Below are positions 34,292 to 43,477 of a stretch of 64,000 nt of DNA, in pieces. The stretch comes from Blautia_A aquisgranensis (GTDB taxonomy: Bacteria > Bacillota > Clostridia > Lachnospirales > Lachnospiraceae). Location: positions 1 to 64,000 of the forward strand of contig NZ_JBBMEJ010000004.1 of the NCBI RefSeq assembly GCF_040096615.1. Reading direction: 5' to 3'. A program made the position numbers and the translations under genes. The notes under the pieces are model-generated. The model worked only from the letters and a program-made list of their open reading frames with translations. It was not told the origin of the DNA and made no database searches. Position 1 is the stretch's first letter; each line of letters opens with the position of its first letter.

Positions 34292-34306
34292 AGATTTATC
34301 CTCCTG

Positions 34307-34371
34307 ACTAAAAAAGATGTATAGGACCGACGCTGTTTTTTTGTGTCGTTGTCTTATACATCTATTTTAGT
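34307..34371. promoter_or_regulatory. Long inverted repeat in the flavodoxin promoter region
   Basis: ACTAAAAAAGATGTATAGGAC (split here as 34307-34327) is matched in reverse by 34351-34371 with two mismatches, around a spacer containing TTTTTTT. It lies just upstream of the flavodoxin ribosome binding site. It could be a LysR operator or an attenuator hairpin. Confidence 0.55.
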
Positions 34372-34440
34372 TCTTTGTATTGTTTATGTCTAATACTTAG
34401 TTTAAATTCTCTTTTATGCCTTAAAGGCATTTGTCATCTA

Positions 34441-36030
34441 TTATTCTTTATAATATTTTTCAATCACACATGTATGCTGCTTCGTTTTTTTATCATAATT
34501 TATTCCTGCAAGCAAAAGATTTCCATGATAGTCCTTAAGAGCATCTGCATATTTATTTTCCCTGATCTGAGAAATGGCTCCTCTGGCACTTTTATCCCAC
34601 TTCAGTTCAATCACTGCTGCCGGTTTATCTGCATATAATTTTCTCGGAATAAAGCAAACATCCGCAAATCCTTTTCCTGTCGGCATCTCCCGAATGATCG
34701 TGTAATACTCTCTCGCAAAATAAAACGCCAGATTGATGGTACAGCTCAAAGAGTTCTCATCATTATATTTCAGAACTGAAATCTCTCTGTGTGCCTGATC
34801 AATTCCTTTCGCTACTGCCACACTATCCTGGTTCCACAATGCCTGAAGAAGTTTTCTGGAAGCTTCCACTGACCGGATTACTTCTTTCCAGTCCATTGTG
34901 CTGATTGCATTGATATATTCCTGCGCGACTTCTTTATTAGGAATCATTACGGTTTTATCCGGCCAGTGATAACTGAGATAGCCAAGATGTACCAGCAGCG
35001 TCAGAACATCATCCATCCCCTGAAATGTCGTCATATCATTAGAAAAAGTTCCAGTATTAATCTGTATTCTGTCTCCGGCCAGCATCCTTACCACCGCATC
35101 TTTAAGGCCATCATAGTTCATCCGGATATAAATTTTCAGTGCCTCATAAGTTTCTGTCTGATTCCAGTAATTATCAAACACACCACTTAACATGGCATCC
35201 ACTACTGATTTCGGACTGTACATAAAATATGTTTTTTTCTTTTCGTTCTCCACTGCAACCAGCTCATATCCATCATACCATGCCTGTGCTTCCTGAAAAT
35301 TCCGTTTATACTGAGTGCAAAGATCCTTCACTTCATCTTCTGTGAACCCGAAAAATTCTGCCATTTCTCTGGGATTTATCATGGAATATTCCGTAAACAT
35401 ATTTAAAGCGGAATGAGAACCATATTTTTTAACCGGAAGTATTCCCGTCATATATGCCAATGCTACATATTCCTGATCTTTCAGCCACGCACGTAGAAAA
35501 TCCAGATATTTTTTCTGTGCATCCATATCCTGCTTAAACTCTCTGAATATACAGTCCCATTCATCAATCAGAATCACAAAAGGATGTCTGGTATATGAAA
35601 AAACATCTTTCATCGCAAAAACCAGATAATCACTGTCAATACACTCCGGATAATTCATTCTTAATTCCCGAAGAAGTCGTTTCTGAAGAAGTCTCAGCAT
35701 TTCATCCATATTTCCGGCTGCGCTTAAAAACTCCTGCATATTGATCCGTATCACATCATACTGGTTTAAATGTTCCCGGAAACTTTTATCTGAATGAATC
35801 TTAAGCCTGTCAAATATTTCTGTACAGTCTTCACCTCTTCCGTAATATGCAGCCAGCATATTTGCTGCCATGGATTTTCCAAAACGACGCGGTCTGCTTA
35901 CACAGACAAATCTCTGCTCCGTTCCAAGCACTTCATTTGTTTTTGCGATCAATCCGCTTTTATCTACATAGATTCTGGAGCGCAGACAGGCTTTAAATAA
36001 TCCGCTGCCCGGATTCAGATAGCTTCCCAT
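34441..36030 (-). CDS. AAA-ATPase-like protein with C-terminal PD-(D/E)XK nuclease-like domain
   Basis: A 529-residue protein. The N-terminal half is the predicted AAA-ATPase family, with Walker A SRPRRFGKS (residues about 45-53) and a Walker B-like FVILIDEWD near 155. The C-terminal domain has ADVCFIPRK and AVIELKWDKSA, a PD-(D/E)XK-type site of the kind paired with these ATPases. The family is very common in gut anaerobes and often multicopy. Its function is unknown, perhaps linked to mobile DNA. It starts at ATG 36030 and sits between the LysR gene and the flavodoxin genes. Confidence 0.88.
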   Translation of the reverse strand: MGSYLNPGSGLFKACLRSRIYVDKSGLIAKTNEVLGTEQRFVCVSRPRRFGKSMAANMLAAYYGRGEDCTEIFDRLKIHSDKSFREHLNQYDVIRINMQEFLSAAGNMDEMLRLLQKRLLRELRMNYPECIDSDYLVFAMKDVFSYTRHPFVILIDEWDCIFREFKQDMDAQKKYLDFLRAWLKDQEYVALAYMTGILPVKKYGSHSALNMFTEYSMINPREMAEFFGFTEDEVKDLCTQYKRNFQEAQAWYDGYELVAVENEKKKTYFMYSPKSVVDAMLSGVFDNYWNQTETYEALKIYIRMNYDGLKDAVVRMLAGDRIQINTGTFSNDMTTFQGMDDVLTLLVHLGYLSYHWPDKTVMIPNKEVAQEYINAISTMDWKEVIRSVEASRKLLQALWNQDSVAVAKGIDQAHREISVLKYNDENSLSCTINLAFYFAREYYTIIREMPTGKGFADVCFIPRKLYADKPAAVIELKWDKSARGAISQIRENKYADALKDYHGNLLLAGINYDKKTKQHTCVIEKYYKE

Positions 36031-36131
36031 TCCATTTCACCCCTTATTGCAAAAAATGATTTCACAGTACACGTTTCTTTCTGAAACCATGATACCATGA
36101 AACCATTTTTCTGTAAATCGCAGTTTCCTGT

Positions 36132-37022
36132 TCAGTTTTTCTTCCACGCCCCAAAGTCCTTGATTTCTTCAATAAAACGCTCCACCACAGGAGAATTGGG
36201 AATGTTTCTTCTCCAGGCTATGACTGTATTTGCGGTGATCTCCGGATACAGTCTTTTCTGTACAATATATTCTTCCTTCCAGTATCGTCCGGCGCCTTCA
36301 ACGGAAATCGGATAACCTGCGCCTTTTGAGGCCAGAACACCGGCGTTCGTGCCAAGATTACTGGTGTAGGCGATCTGAAGCCGGTTGAAATCTTTTCCGA
36401 ACCAGTTGGCCAGCTCACTCTGGACCCCGGTTCGTTCCGGCAGGATCAGCGGTTTATCCAGGAGATCTTTTTTCTCTATGAATTCTTTTTCTGCAAGGGG
36501 ATCATCCGGGCGCATGCTTACCACCCAGTGATCGCTGTCCTGAATACGTATATATTCCATATCCTCCGTATTCACAGGTTCCATAAAAAGTCCGATATCC
36601 ACAAGTCCTTTATTCATCATCTCATAGGTGATATCCGCTGTAGCTGTGTGCACAGCGATCTGAACCAGCGGATATTTTTCCCGGTATTTCTTACAAAGCT
36701 CTGCCAGAATCTCCACTGCCACAAATTCCCCACAGCCAACCGTGATCTTCCCTTCCATCAGTTCTTCAGCACCTCTTAATTCCTCCCTGGTACGTTCTTC
36801 CAGATCAAGAAGCTCCAGTGCCCTTCTTTTAAAAAGAAGTCCCTGTTCTGTCAGCGTGATGTTTCTTCCGGAACGCACCAGAAGCTGCACTCCCAGCTCT
36901 TCCTCAAGCCCTGCAAGCTGCCTGGAAAGCGTAGGCTGTGTGATATGCAGCTGTTCTGCCGCTTTTGTAAAACTCTGTTCTTTTGCTACTGTTAAAAAAT
37001 ATCGTAATATTCGAAAATCCAT
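36132..37022 (-). CDS. LysR-family transcriptional regulator
   Basis: A 296-residue regulator. The N-terminal winged helix (residues 1-60, FRILRYFLTVAKEQSFTKAA, then PTLSRQLAGLEEELG) is typical, followed by a linker helix and a periplasmic-binding-like effector domain. It may control the flavodoxin and decarboxylase genes, from which it is separated by the AAA-ATPase gene. All of these are on the same strand, so this is not the usual divergent layout. The inducer is unknown. Confidence 0.93.
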   Translation of the reverse strand: MDFRILRYFLTVAKEQSFTKAAEQLHITQPTLSRQLAGLEEELGVQLLVRSGRNITLTEQGLLFKRRALELLDLEERTREELRGAEELMEGKITVGCGEFVAVEILAELCKKYREKYPLVQIAVHTATADITYEMMNKGLVDIGLFMEPVNTEDMEYIRIQDSDHWVVSMRPDDPLAEKEFIEKKDLLDKPLILPERTGVQSELANWFGKDFNRLQIAYTSNLGTNAGVLASKGAGYPISVEGAGRYWKEEYIVQKRLYPEITANTVIAWRRNIPNSPVVERFIEEIKDFGAWKKN

Positions 37023-37181
37023 AAGTTATCATCCTTTATCCATTTCAACAAAATATCACACTCTGCCTGCTTTACACAGTTTCCTATCTATAGCGATCCA
37101 ATAAATTCAAAGGCTGCAATCTTTTATCATTATACAACGAAACATACAGGCAGACCAGACCCGTTCAGATATAAAACAAGA

Positions 37182-37208
37182 GCGAAAAGTTTACCAAAAA
37201 CTCTTCGC
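37182..37208. terminator. Hairpin after the YjiH remnant
   Basis: GCGAAAAGTTT and AAACTCTTCGC-like arms form a stem of about ten pairs with a short loop. On the minus strand TCTTGTTTTA follows. It lies just downstream of the decayed YjiH-like frame and could still end its transcript. Confidence 0.55.
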
Positions 37209-37224
37209 CCTGTACGTTTATCTT

Positions 37225-37452
37225 TTATAATCCAAGCATGTTCGCAAATAACACGATCAGCGAAATCGCAATAATGGTTCTCTCAAGGAAGATCACCAGA
37301 AGCTTCCAGAAATTCAGCGGAATCTCACTCTTGATGATAATAGTTCCGACCTCAGTCAGATAAATGATCTGCACCAGAGAAAGAACACCGATCACAAACC
37401 TGGTCTTTACAGAGGTAAGTGTAACTGCAAGCAATGCAGGGATAAACGCTGC
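37225..37452 (-). pseudogene. C-terminal remnant of a YjiH-like nucleoside-recognition membrane protein
   Basis: About 75 codons remain, with AAFIPALLAVTLTSVKTRF, QIIYLTEVGTIIIKSEIP and a final hydrophobic helix ending FANMLGL. These match the C-terminal end of YjiH-type transporters. Everything before this is missing. The 5' end is fused out of frame to the C-terminal piece of the aminotransferase remnant, so a deletion has joined two former neighbours. Confidence 0.65.
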
Positions 37453-37915
37453 TCCTTCATCTTCTTCAGGCGGACAAGTGCCTCATCGATTGTTTTCTCC
37501 TCACGTGCAAAATGTAGACGGATCAGGTTGTTCACATCTTCACGGAAGAAGCTGGAGCCCGGTACTGCTGCCACTCCGATGTTTTTGATCATCCACTCGC
37601 AGAACTCAAAATCTGTATATCCTGCAAACTGCGGAAGATCCAGAAATTCCTGAATATCGATCATAACGAAGTAGGTTCCCTGTGGCACATTGTGCTTCAG
37701 TCCGATCTCGTCCAGGCCATTTAAGAAATGCGCTCTTTTCTTTGTATATAATGCGAGAAGAGATTGGACGGATTGCAGACAATGATCGCTTTTGGCGGAT
37801 CGAAGTCAGGAAATCCCTGAGACAGATTGATTGCTCCATACTCATCGCTGATTCTTGTCATACGGCGGATAACGGAGTCTGTAAATGTATTCACACGGTC
37901 ACTTAATTTTGGCAT
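37440..37915 (-). pseudogene. Decayed PLP-dependent aminotransferase
   Basis: Three pieces of one class I/II aminotransferase survive in different frames: the N-terminus (MPKLSDRVNTFTDSVIRRM, then INLSQGFPDFDPPK), a short central piece (AIIVCNPSN), and the C-terminal quarter from about 37738 (FLNGLDEIGLKHNVPQGTYF, then VAAVPGSSFF to LVRLKKMKE). The PLP lysine region and roughly 250 residues are gone, through at least two internal deletions with frame changes. It cannot be functional. Confidence 0.75.
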
Positions 37916-37984
37916 AAGTTTCTCCTTCTTTTTTATAAATTTCTAAACGGACTGTAAATTTTTTACCTTGTCCGTTGCTGTTTT

Positions 37985-38040
37985 CCTGAAACAGCTATAT
38001 AACAAAGTATACCGTAACGTTATAGCCAAGGAGGTCTTGT
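37985..38040 (+). promoter_or_regulatory. MerR-type promoter/operator and ribosome binding site
   Basis: The stretch includes TATACCGTAACGTTATAGCC with a central TAACGTTA palindrome, as in operators of drug-sensing MerR-family proteins. AAGGAGG then lies 12 bases before ATG 38047. Autoregulation by the MerR protein is inferred. Confidence 0.45.
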
Positions 38041-38046
38041 ATATTT

Positions 38047-38931
38047 ATGCAAAAATTTAATAATCCGTGCATAAAAACCGGGGATTTTGCAAAACTTTGC
38101 GGAACAAATAAACGAACACTGATCCATTATGATGAGATCGGGCTTTTCAAGCCTGCTTACACTGATGACCGCAGCTACCGCTATTACAGTGAAAATCAGT
38201 TTGATGTTTTTTTTACGATTTCCTGTTTAAGCAGACTGGGGATGCCTCTGAAAGAAATCGGTGCCTTCCTGAACCACCGGAATCCACAGGCATTAAAAAA
38301 ACTCCTTCTCGAACAACGGGAAGAAGTTTTAAAAGAAGAAGAACGGATACGGAAGATCCGTCAGGTAATCGAGACAAAGCTCTCTCTGGTTTCTCTTCAG
38401 GAAGAGCTGGAAGCCCAGAAGGAAGCAGTAACCTCCGATAATTCTGAACTGTTTTTTGAGTCCGAAAACTGCAGCGGACATATTTTTCAGGAATACAGCC
38501 CACAGGAATACCTGATTCTCAGTGATCCGCTTAACACCAGCGACCATGAAGCGATCATCCACACGCTCTGCAGCCATATCGGCTACTGCAATAAGCATAA
38601 CCTGAATGCCGGGCATCCGTACGGTGCCATGCTGGATGTAAATGAATTACGCCAGGAGCATCTGGATACCTACGCATATTTTTTCACAAAAGTGATCGAC
38701 CATCCGGATGGGATTCCTTTTCATATTAAGCCGGCCGGAACCTACGCTGTCGCCTACCTGAAAGGAAATTACTACGATTCCGAGGCCACCTATCGCAGAC
38801 TGTTCCAGTGGATCGATGAACATGGGTTCCGGACCGGACAGTATTCTTACAAAGAAGCTGTGATTGATGAACTGGCTGCTGCCTCACAGGAGGAATATCT
38901 TACAAAGATCTCCGTACAGATCTTTATTTGA
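38047..38931 (+). CDS. MerR-family regulator with effector-binding domain
   Basis: A 294-residue transcription regulator. The N-terminal MerR helix-turn-helix is at residues about 10-75 (KTGDFAKLCGTNKRTLIHYD, then EIGLFKPAYTD), followed by a long dimer coiled coil (about 85-125). The C-terminal 150 residues look like a GyrI-type small-molecule pocket (HIKPAGTYAVAYLKGNY). Such proteins, like BmrR, sense drugs and turn on efflux pumps. No efflux gene is next to it. It runs convergently into the DUF362 gene, overlapping it by eight bases at the 3' end. Confidence 0.92.
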   Translation: MQKFNNPCIKTGDFAKLCGTNKRTLIHYDEIGLFKPAYTDDRSYRYYSENQFDVFFTISCLSRLGMPLKEIGAFLNHRNPQALKKLLLEQREEVLKEEERIRKIRQVIETKLSLVSLQEELEAQKEAVTSDNSELFFESENCSGHIFQEYSPQEYLILSDPLNTSDHEAIIHTLCSHIGYCNKHNLNAGHPYGAMLDVNELRQEHLDTYAYFFTKVIDHPDGIPFHIKPAGTYAVAYLKGNYYDSEATYRRLFQWIDEHGFRTGQYSYKEAVIDELAAASQEEYLTKISVQIFI

Positions 38932-40048
38932 TAGTTTTCAGTTCATATGCACGTGTTCCAAGACCGATCTTCTCTGCCTGGTCCAGTGTTGCTTTCCACT
39001 CGATATTCGGGTTGGAATCCTTGAAGTGGTCATGGTGGCAATGCCATCCAGGCTCTGCCAGATGCTCGCCAAGCTGGCTGTTTGCGATCGGTGTTGCCTT
39101 CAGGCAGGCATCTGCACAGGCCTGATCCAGTGCAACCGGGTCAAAGCTTGCGAACATTCCGATATCCGGAAGGATCGGCGCATCATTCTCACCGTGGCAG
39201 TCACAGTTCGGGCTGATATCCTGCACAAGCGCAATGTGGAAATGCGGACGGCCATGACAGACAGCCTGCGCGTACTCTGCCATTTTACGGTCAAGCTCCT
39301 CATTGGCACTGTTGTTTGGATTGTATACGGCATCAAAACCGCAGGCCCCGATACAGCGGCCGCAGCCCTTGCATTTGTCATAATCGATGACTGCTTTTTT
39401 GTTCACATAGGTGATCGCATCACTTCCGCATTCTTTTGCACAGCGGCGGCAGCCACGACAGACTTCTTCGTTGATAGCCGGTTTGCCGCTGGCATGTTGC
39501 TGCATCTTTCCGGCACGGCTTCCACATCCCATTCCGATATTCTTCAGAGCACCGCCGAAACCGGTTGTCTCATGACCTTTGAAATGGCTGAGACTGATAA
39601 AAATATCCGCATCCATGATCGCATGACCGATCTTTGCAGTCTTACAGTATTCTCCGTTTACAACCGGAACTTCCACCTCATCCGTTCCGCGTAATCCATC
39701 ACCAATGATGATCTGGCATCCCGTTGTTATGGTGTTGAAACCATTGAGGTTCGCACAGTCCAGATGCTCCAGTGCATTCTTTCTGCTTCCCGGATAGAGG
39801 GTGTTACAGTCTGTCAGGAACGGCAGTCCGCCCTGTTCCTTACAGATATCTGCCACAACCTTCGCATAATTCGGGCGAAGAAATGCCATATTTCCAAGCT
39901 CTCCAAAGTGCATTTTGATTGCTACGAATTTGCCGTCCATATCAATATCCCTGATTCCGGCTGCCACACAGAGCTTTTTCAGCTTGTCAAGCTGGCTGGT
40001 TCCTACCGGGCAGCGAAAATCTGTAAAATAAACGGTTGATTTTTCCAT
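38924..40048 (-). CDS. DUF362 protein with two 4Fe-4S cluster motifs
   Basis: A 374-residue cytoplasmic iron-sulfur protein. The DUF362 region covers most of the N-terminal 180 residues (VAIKMHFGELGNMAFLRPN). Two ferredoxin motifs follow: CRGCRRCAKECG near 195-206 and CKGCGRCIGACG near 225-236. DUF362 proteins are widespread in anaerobes and their reaction is unknown. The start is ATG 40048. It ends against the MerR gene from the opposite strand. Confidence 0.9.
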   Translation of the reverse strand: MEKSTVYFTDFRCPVGTSQLDKLKKLCVAAGIRDIDMDGKFVAIKMHFGELGNMAFLRPNYAKVVADICKEQGGLPFLTDCNTLYPGSRKNALEHLDCANLNGFNTITTGCQIIIGDGLRGTDEVEVPVVNGEYCKTAKIGHAIMDADIFISLSHFKGHETTGFGGALKNIGMGCGSRAGKMQQHASGKPAINEEVCRGCRRCAKECGSDAITYVNKKAVIDYDKCKGCGRCIGACGFDAVYNPNNSANEELDRKMAEYAQAVCHGRPHFHIALVQDISPNCDCHGENDAPILPDIGMFASFDPVALDQACADACLKATPIANSQLGEHLAEPGWHCHHDHFKDSNPNIEWKATLDQAEKIGLGTRAYELKTIK

Positions 40049-40094
40049 TTCTGTCTTCCTCCTGTCTGATGTTTCTATATATTTAAAAAAACTG

Positions 40095-42098
40095 TTATAG
40101 TAATTTTAAAATTTCTGCTATTGTTTTCAGAAGTCCCCTGATCTCGATCGGTTTCGCAATGTGACCATTCATTCCGGCTTCAAAAGCTGCTCTTCTGTCT
40201 TCCTCAAAAGCATTAGCTGTCATTGCCACGATCGGAATCTCTGATCTTCGTCCTTTCAGTGAACGGATTGCTCTGGTGGCCTCATATCCATCCATATGCG
40301 GCATCTGGATATCCATCAGTATCATATCGTAATAATCTGCCGGCATTTTCTTTATGATATCAACCGCCCGTTGTCCATCCTGTACAAGCTCTGCGCGGAT
40401 CTTATAATCACCAAGGATCGTCAGTATGATCTCGGCATTCAGCGCATTATCCTCTGCGATCAGGATTCTCTTGCCTTCCAGCTTCTTCACACTGACTTTC
40501 TCTTTCTTCCGATTTTCTTTATCTGAAGGGGCTGAATTCTTCTGTTCCTCTGAAATCGGATGGGACATCACCACTGTAAACTTCGTGCCATTTCCTTCTT
40601 CACTCTCCACAGAAATCTTTCCGCCCATCATCTCTACCAGTGATCTGACGATGGAAAGCCCCAGTCCGGTACCGATCACTCCTGATTCCGATGAATTCTT
40701 TTCTCTTGAAAATGGCTCAAAAATATGTCTCAGATATTCCTGGCTCATTCCGATTCCGGAATCCTGGATCACAGTCTGGTATGTAGCATAATTTTCTTTC
40801 TCTGATTCAAGCTCCGTCACCGTCATACGGATCTGTCCATACTGAGGTGTATATTTCACTGAATTTCCCAGTATATTCACAAAGATTTCCCGAAGCTTCA
40901 GTGAATCACAGATTACACAGTCATGACGGATATGAATATCTTCAGAGAAAGTAAGATGTTTCTCCTGCATGGTACCTTCTGTAATGATCTTCAGATCTTC
41001 ATAAAGCTTTTCAAGACTGTTCGATTCTTCTTTTAAGGTCTCCTTGCCGCTTTCGATTCGTGCGGTCTCAAGCACATTGTTGATGATCTCCAGAAGATAA
41101 CTGCTCGCCTCCTCCAGCTTATACAGATAATTCTCTGCCAGTGTTCTTTCATGCCAGTGTCTCTTCATCAATTCCGCAAATCCGATGATCGCATTCATCG
41201 GTGTACGCAGATCGTGCGACATATTAAATAAAAAAGACGTTTTCGCCCTGCTTCCCTCTTCTGCCTGCTTCAGAGCAGTTTTCAGCATGATCATCTGTGA
41301 CACATCCAGAAACGTAGTGACAACAGCCCGTTCTCCGTCCGGTGTCTGAAATATTCCTGTCTTCGCCATTGCATGGCACTCCTTTGGAGTTCCTTTATTG
41401 ATGACACATTCATATTCCACAGTGTCATCTATACTTCGAAGTGCTCTCAGCTTCAGCGCAGTTTCCGGATCCGGGTAATAAACACTTTTTAATATAGGAC
41501 CTAAATTGCGCTGTACCTCTTCCAGACTCTGAAAACCATAAATCCGCAATGCCTCTGCATTCATATGAATCAGCTTATGTTCCGGAAGTGTATAGGCCAT
41601 CAGTCCGCAGTTCTGTACATCCAGCAGATCCTTATAGTATCCTTTCTGGATCATATGTTCCTTACGCAGAGTATAGTTCTGCTCTGCAAGACGCTGCTCT
41701 GCAAGTTTCCCTTTTTCCACACGGATTGTTTCGGAAATATCCTGGTGAAATCCTACAATACAGATACGATCTTTTACTGTATTGTCTTTTTTGCCGCTGC
41801 AGCGCACATACATCTCTCCACTGATCGGATGTACATAACGATAAACTATTTCTGCACGCTCCACCAAAAGCTTACCCGAGTATTCCATGAACATTTCCAT
41901 ATCATCTTCGTGGATATGCTTTCTGTGAAAGCGAAAACGTTCCTCGGGAGTCATTTCCGGTGAAATTCCCAGCAGCTCATCTGTTACATGATCTGCATAA
42001 AAACACGGCTCTTCCCCTTCGGCAAATTCAATTTTCCAGAAGCCCATTTTGGACTCCAACAGAATTTCTTCCATATCGTGTCCATCTAACAAACCCAT
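40095..42098 (-). CDS. Hybrid sensor histidine kinase with PAS domains and receiver domain
   Basis: A 667-residue protein with no membrane helices. Two PAS-like sensor regions lie at about 10-125 and 155-270. The phospho-accepting histidine is in FNMSHDLRTPMNAIIGF near residue 297, and the ATP-binding domain has NILGNSVKYTP and GTGLGLSIV. A C-terminal receiver domain has its aspartate in YDMILMDIQMPHMDGYEA near 590. It senses a signal in the cytosol and passes phosphate to its own receiver. No separate response regulator is adjacent. It is preceded by a decayed diguanylate cyclase on the same strand. Confidence 0.95.
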   Translation of the reverse strand: MGLLDGHDMEEILLESKMGFWKIEFAEGEEPCFYADHVTDELLGISPEMTPEERFRFHRKHIHEDDMEMFMEYSGKLLVERAEIVYRYVHPISGEMYVRCSGKKDNTVKDRICIVGFHQDISETIRVEKGKLAEQRLAEQNYTLRKEHMIQKGYYKDLLDVQNCGLMAYTLPEHKLIHMNAEALRIYGFQSLEEVQRNLGPILKSVYYPDPETALKLRALRSIDDTVEYECVINKGTPKECHAMAKTGIFQTPDGERAVVTTFLDVSQMIMLKTALKQAEEGSRAKTSFLFNMSHDLRTPMNAIIGFAELMKRHWHERTLAENYLYKLEEASSYLLEIINNVLETARIESGKETLKEESNSLEKLYEDLKIITEGTMQEKHLTFSEDIHIRHDCVICDSLKLREIFVNILGNSVKYTPQYGQIRMTVTELESEKENYATYQTVIQDSGIGMSQEYLRHIFEPFSREKNSSESGVIGTGLGLSIVRSLVEMMGGKISVESEEGNGTKFTVVMSHPISEEQKNSAPSDKENRKKEKVSVKKLEGKRILIAEDNALNAEIILTILGDYKIRAELVQDGQRAVDIIKKMPADYYDMILMDIQMPHMDGYEATRAIRSLKGRRSEIPIVAMTANAFEEDRRAAFEAGMNGHIAKPIEIRGLLKTIAEILKLL

Positions 42099-42133
42099 TT
42101 TTTTATTCCTCTGTCTTCCTTACTATCACATTT

Positions 42134-42787
42134 TTAGTAGAAGCTGCATCCGTTCCTTCCATGCTCTTTTACATAATAGAGGGCTTTATCTGCATCCTTG
42201 AAAATGCTTTCTCCCGGATTCTCACGGTCTGCAAATGCAGTTCTCACGCTTAAGGACACTGCCGGAAGATCATCCAAAGATCTCTCCGTTCTTGATACTC
42301 TGGTTATAGCTGAGTAATGGCTGAACGATCAGCCGCCGGATCATAATGCTTATTGCAATGACCAGGATCACCAGAATCGACATACAGACTTCCAGCTTCT
42401 TTACGATCTCCTTGGAAATATGGATGGATTTTCCCTGTACGTTCCGTGTGTTCTCCGCAAGTGCATCCTTGCATTCTGTGCATTTTGAAACAATTCTTTC
42501 TTTGTATGCCTGATAGCGGTTGTTACTTACAAGCTGCTGCGCTGTCCGAAGTTTTCCGTTGACAGAAAGATCCTCTTCCTGCTGCGTCAGAGTCACCTTC
42601 TGTACTTTCTCCGGCCAGGCTTCCTTCGCAAATCCGGTAGTTCCTACAACAAGACGCATGGCTTTATATTCTATTGCATGAACTCTCCCCAGCTCCATAC
42701 TGCGATTCCAAGAAATACAAACGTGAGGACAAAAGCAATCACCATCCCCCAGGTGCTTACTTTTTCGATCCTCATCTTTTTCTTCAT
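42134..42787 (-). pseudogene. Decayed membrane diguanylate cyclase
   Basis: The N-terminus starts at ATG 42787 (MKKKMRIEKVSTWGMVIAF) with a membrane helix. It hits TAG after GEFMQ, where a one-base shift leads into the frame continuing EYKAMRLVVGTTG through a sensor region and a second membrane helix near SILVILVIAISIMIRR. After KNGE a large deletion joins directly to the last 44 residues of a GGDEF domain (FADRENPGESIFKDADKALYY, then GRNGCSFY). The GGDEF active site is missing. It cannot make cyclic di-GMP. Confidence 0.75.
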
Positions 42788-42905
42788 CTTCCAGTCCACC
42801 TCCGGAACTTTTATACGTTTTGACATACATATAGATTAAATTTTAACCCAATTTAGGCAATATGTCCAGTTCTTTAACGCAAAAAAGTATACAAAATCAA
42901 CCAGA

Positions 42906-43373
42906 TTATTCATGAAAGAGAATCTGTGAAAAATATCGGATCTTTCCGTCATCTGTCCAGCAGAGCATATTTACCTCGTCTGCCATCTTCTGTGCATTGA
43001 CACAGTAGGCCGACATGCAGGAATTGTGCTTGTAAGGACCTGCACTCATAATGAGCAGATCTATTTTTCCTGCTTCTTTCATCTTTTCTGCCAGCTGCTC
43101 GGTAAGCTTATTGTGAAAAAGCTTCGCTTTTTTATAGTCCATAAATCCATCCTGGGTTGTCTGAAGTACCAGAGTTTTTTCATATTTAAGGGCACGTTCC
43201 TTCATCTCCTCCACCGTTCCGCTCTCCGGTGGACAGGCCGGATTCTTATCATAATTGCCACAGGCATTTTCCTCACAGAAAACACGGTACTCCGGCATAA
43301 ATACCAGCTTATTGGTATCCATAACTGCTGCATCGGAAAATCCAAGCTGCTTTGCTTCTTCTGTAAAATCCAT
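42906..43373 (-). CDS. DUF2284 metal-binding protein
   Basis: A 155-residue protein of the DUF2284 family. Cysteines likely to bind a metal or iron-sulfur cluster are seen in FCEENACGNYDKNPACPP and HNSCMSAYCVNA. Its reaction is unknown. ATG 43373 was chosen because GAGGAG lies eight bases upstream; an in-frame GTG at 43382 is less likely. It stands alone between the decayed cyclase and the LysR gene. Confidence 0.85.
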   Translation of the reverse strand: MDFTEEAKQLGFSDAAVMDTNKLVFMPEYRVFCEENACGNYDKNPACPPESGTVEEMKERALKYEKTLVLQTTQDGFMDYKKAKLFHNKLTEQLAEKMKEAGKIDLLIMSAGPYKHNSCMSAYCVNAQKMADEVNMLCWTDDGKIRYFSQILFHE

Positions 43374-43451
43374 GTTGATCACTCCTCGTTTTTTCTTTAT
43401 AGTGCCATATTTTTTGTTTTTTTACAACTTTTACTTTCTCAGACCTCCGTC

Positions 43452-43477
43452 AAAAAAGCGGCAGATCACTCTGCCGC
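43452..43477 (-). terminator. Terminator overlapping the LysR stop codon
   Basis: GCGGCAGA and TCTGCCGC form an eight-pair stem with a four-base loop at 43458-43477, followed on the minus strand by TTTTTT (43452-43457). The stop codon of the LysR gene (43466-43468) lies in the loop. Confidence 0.88.
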
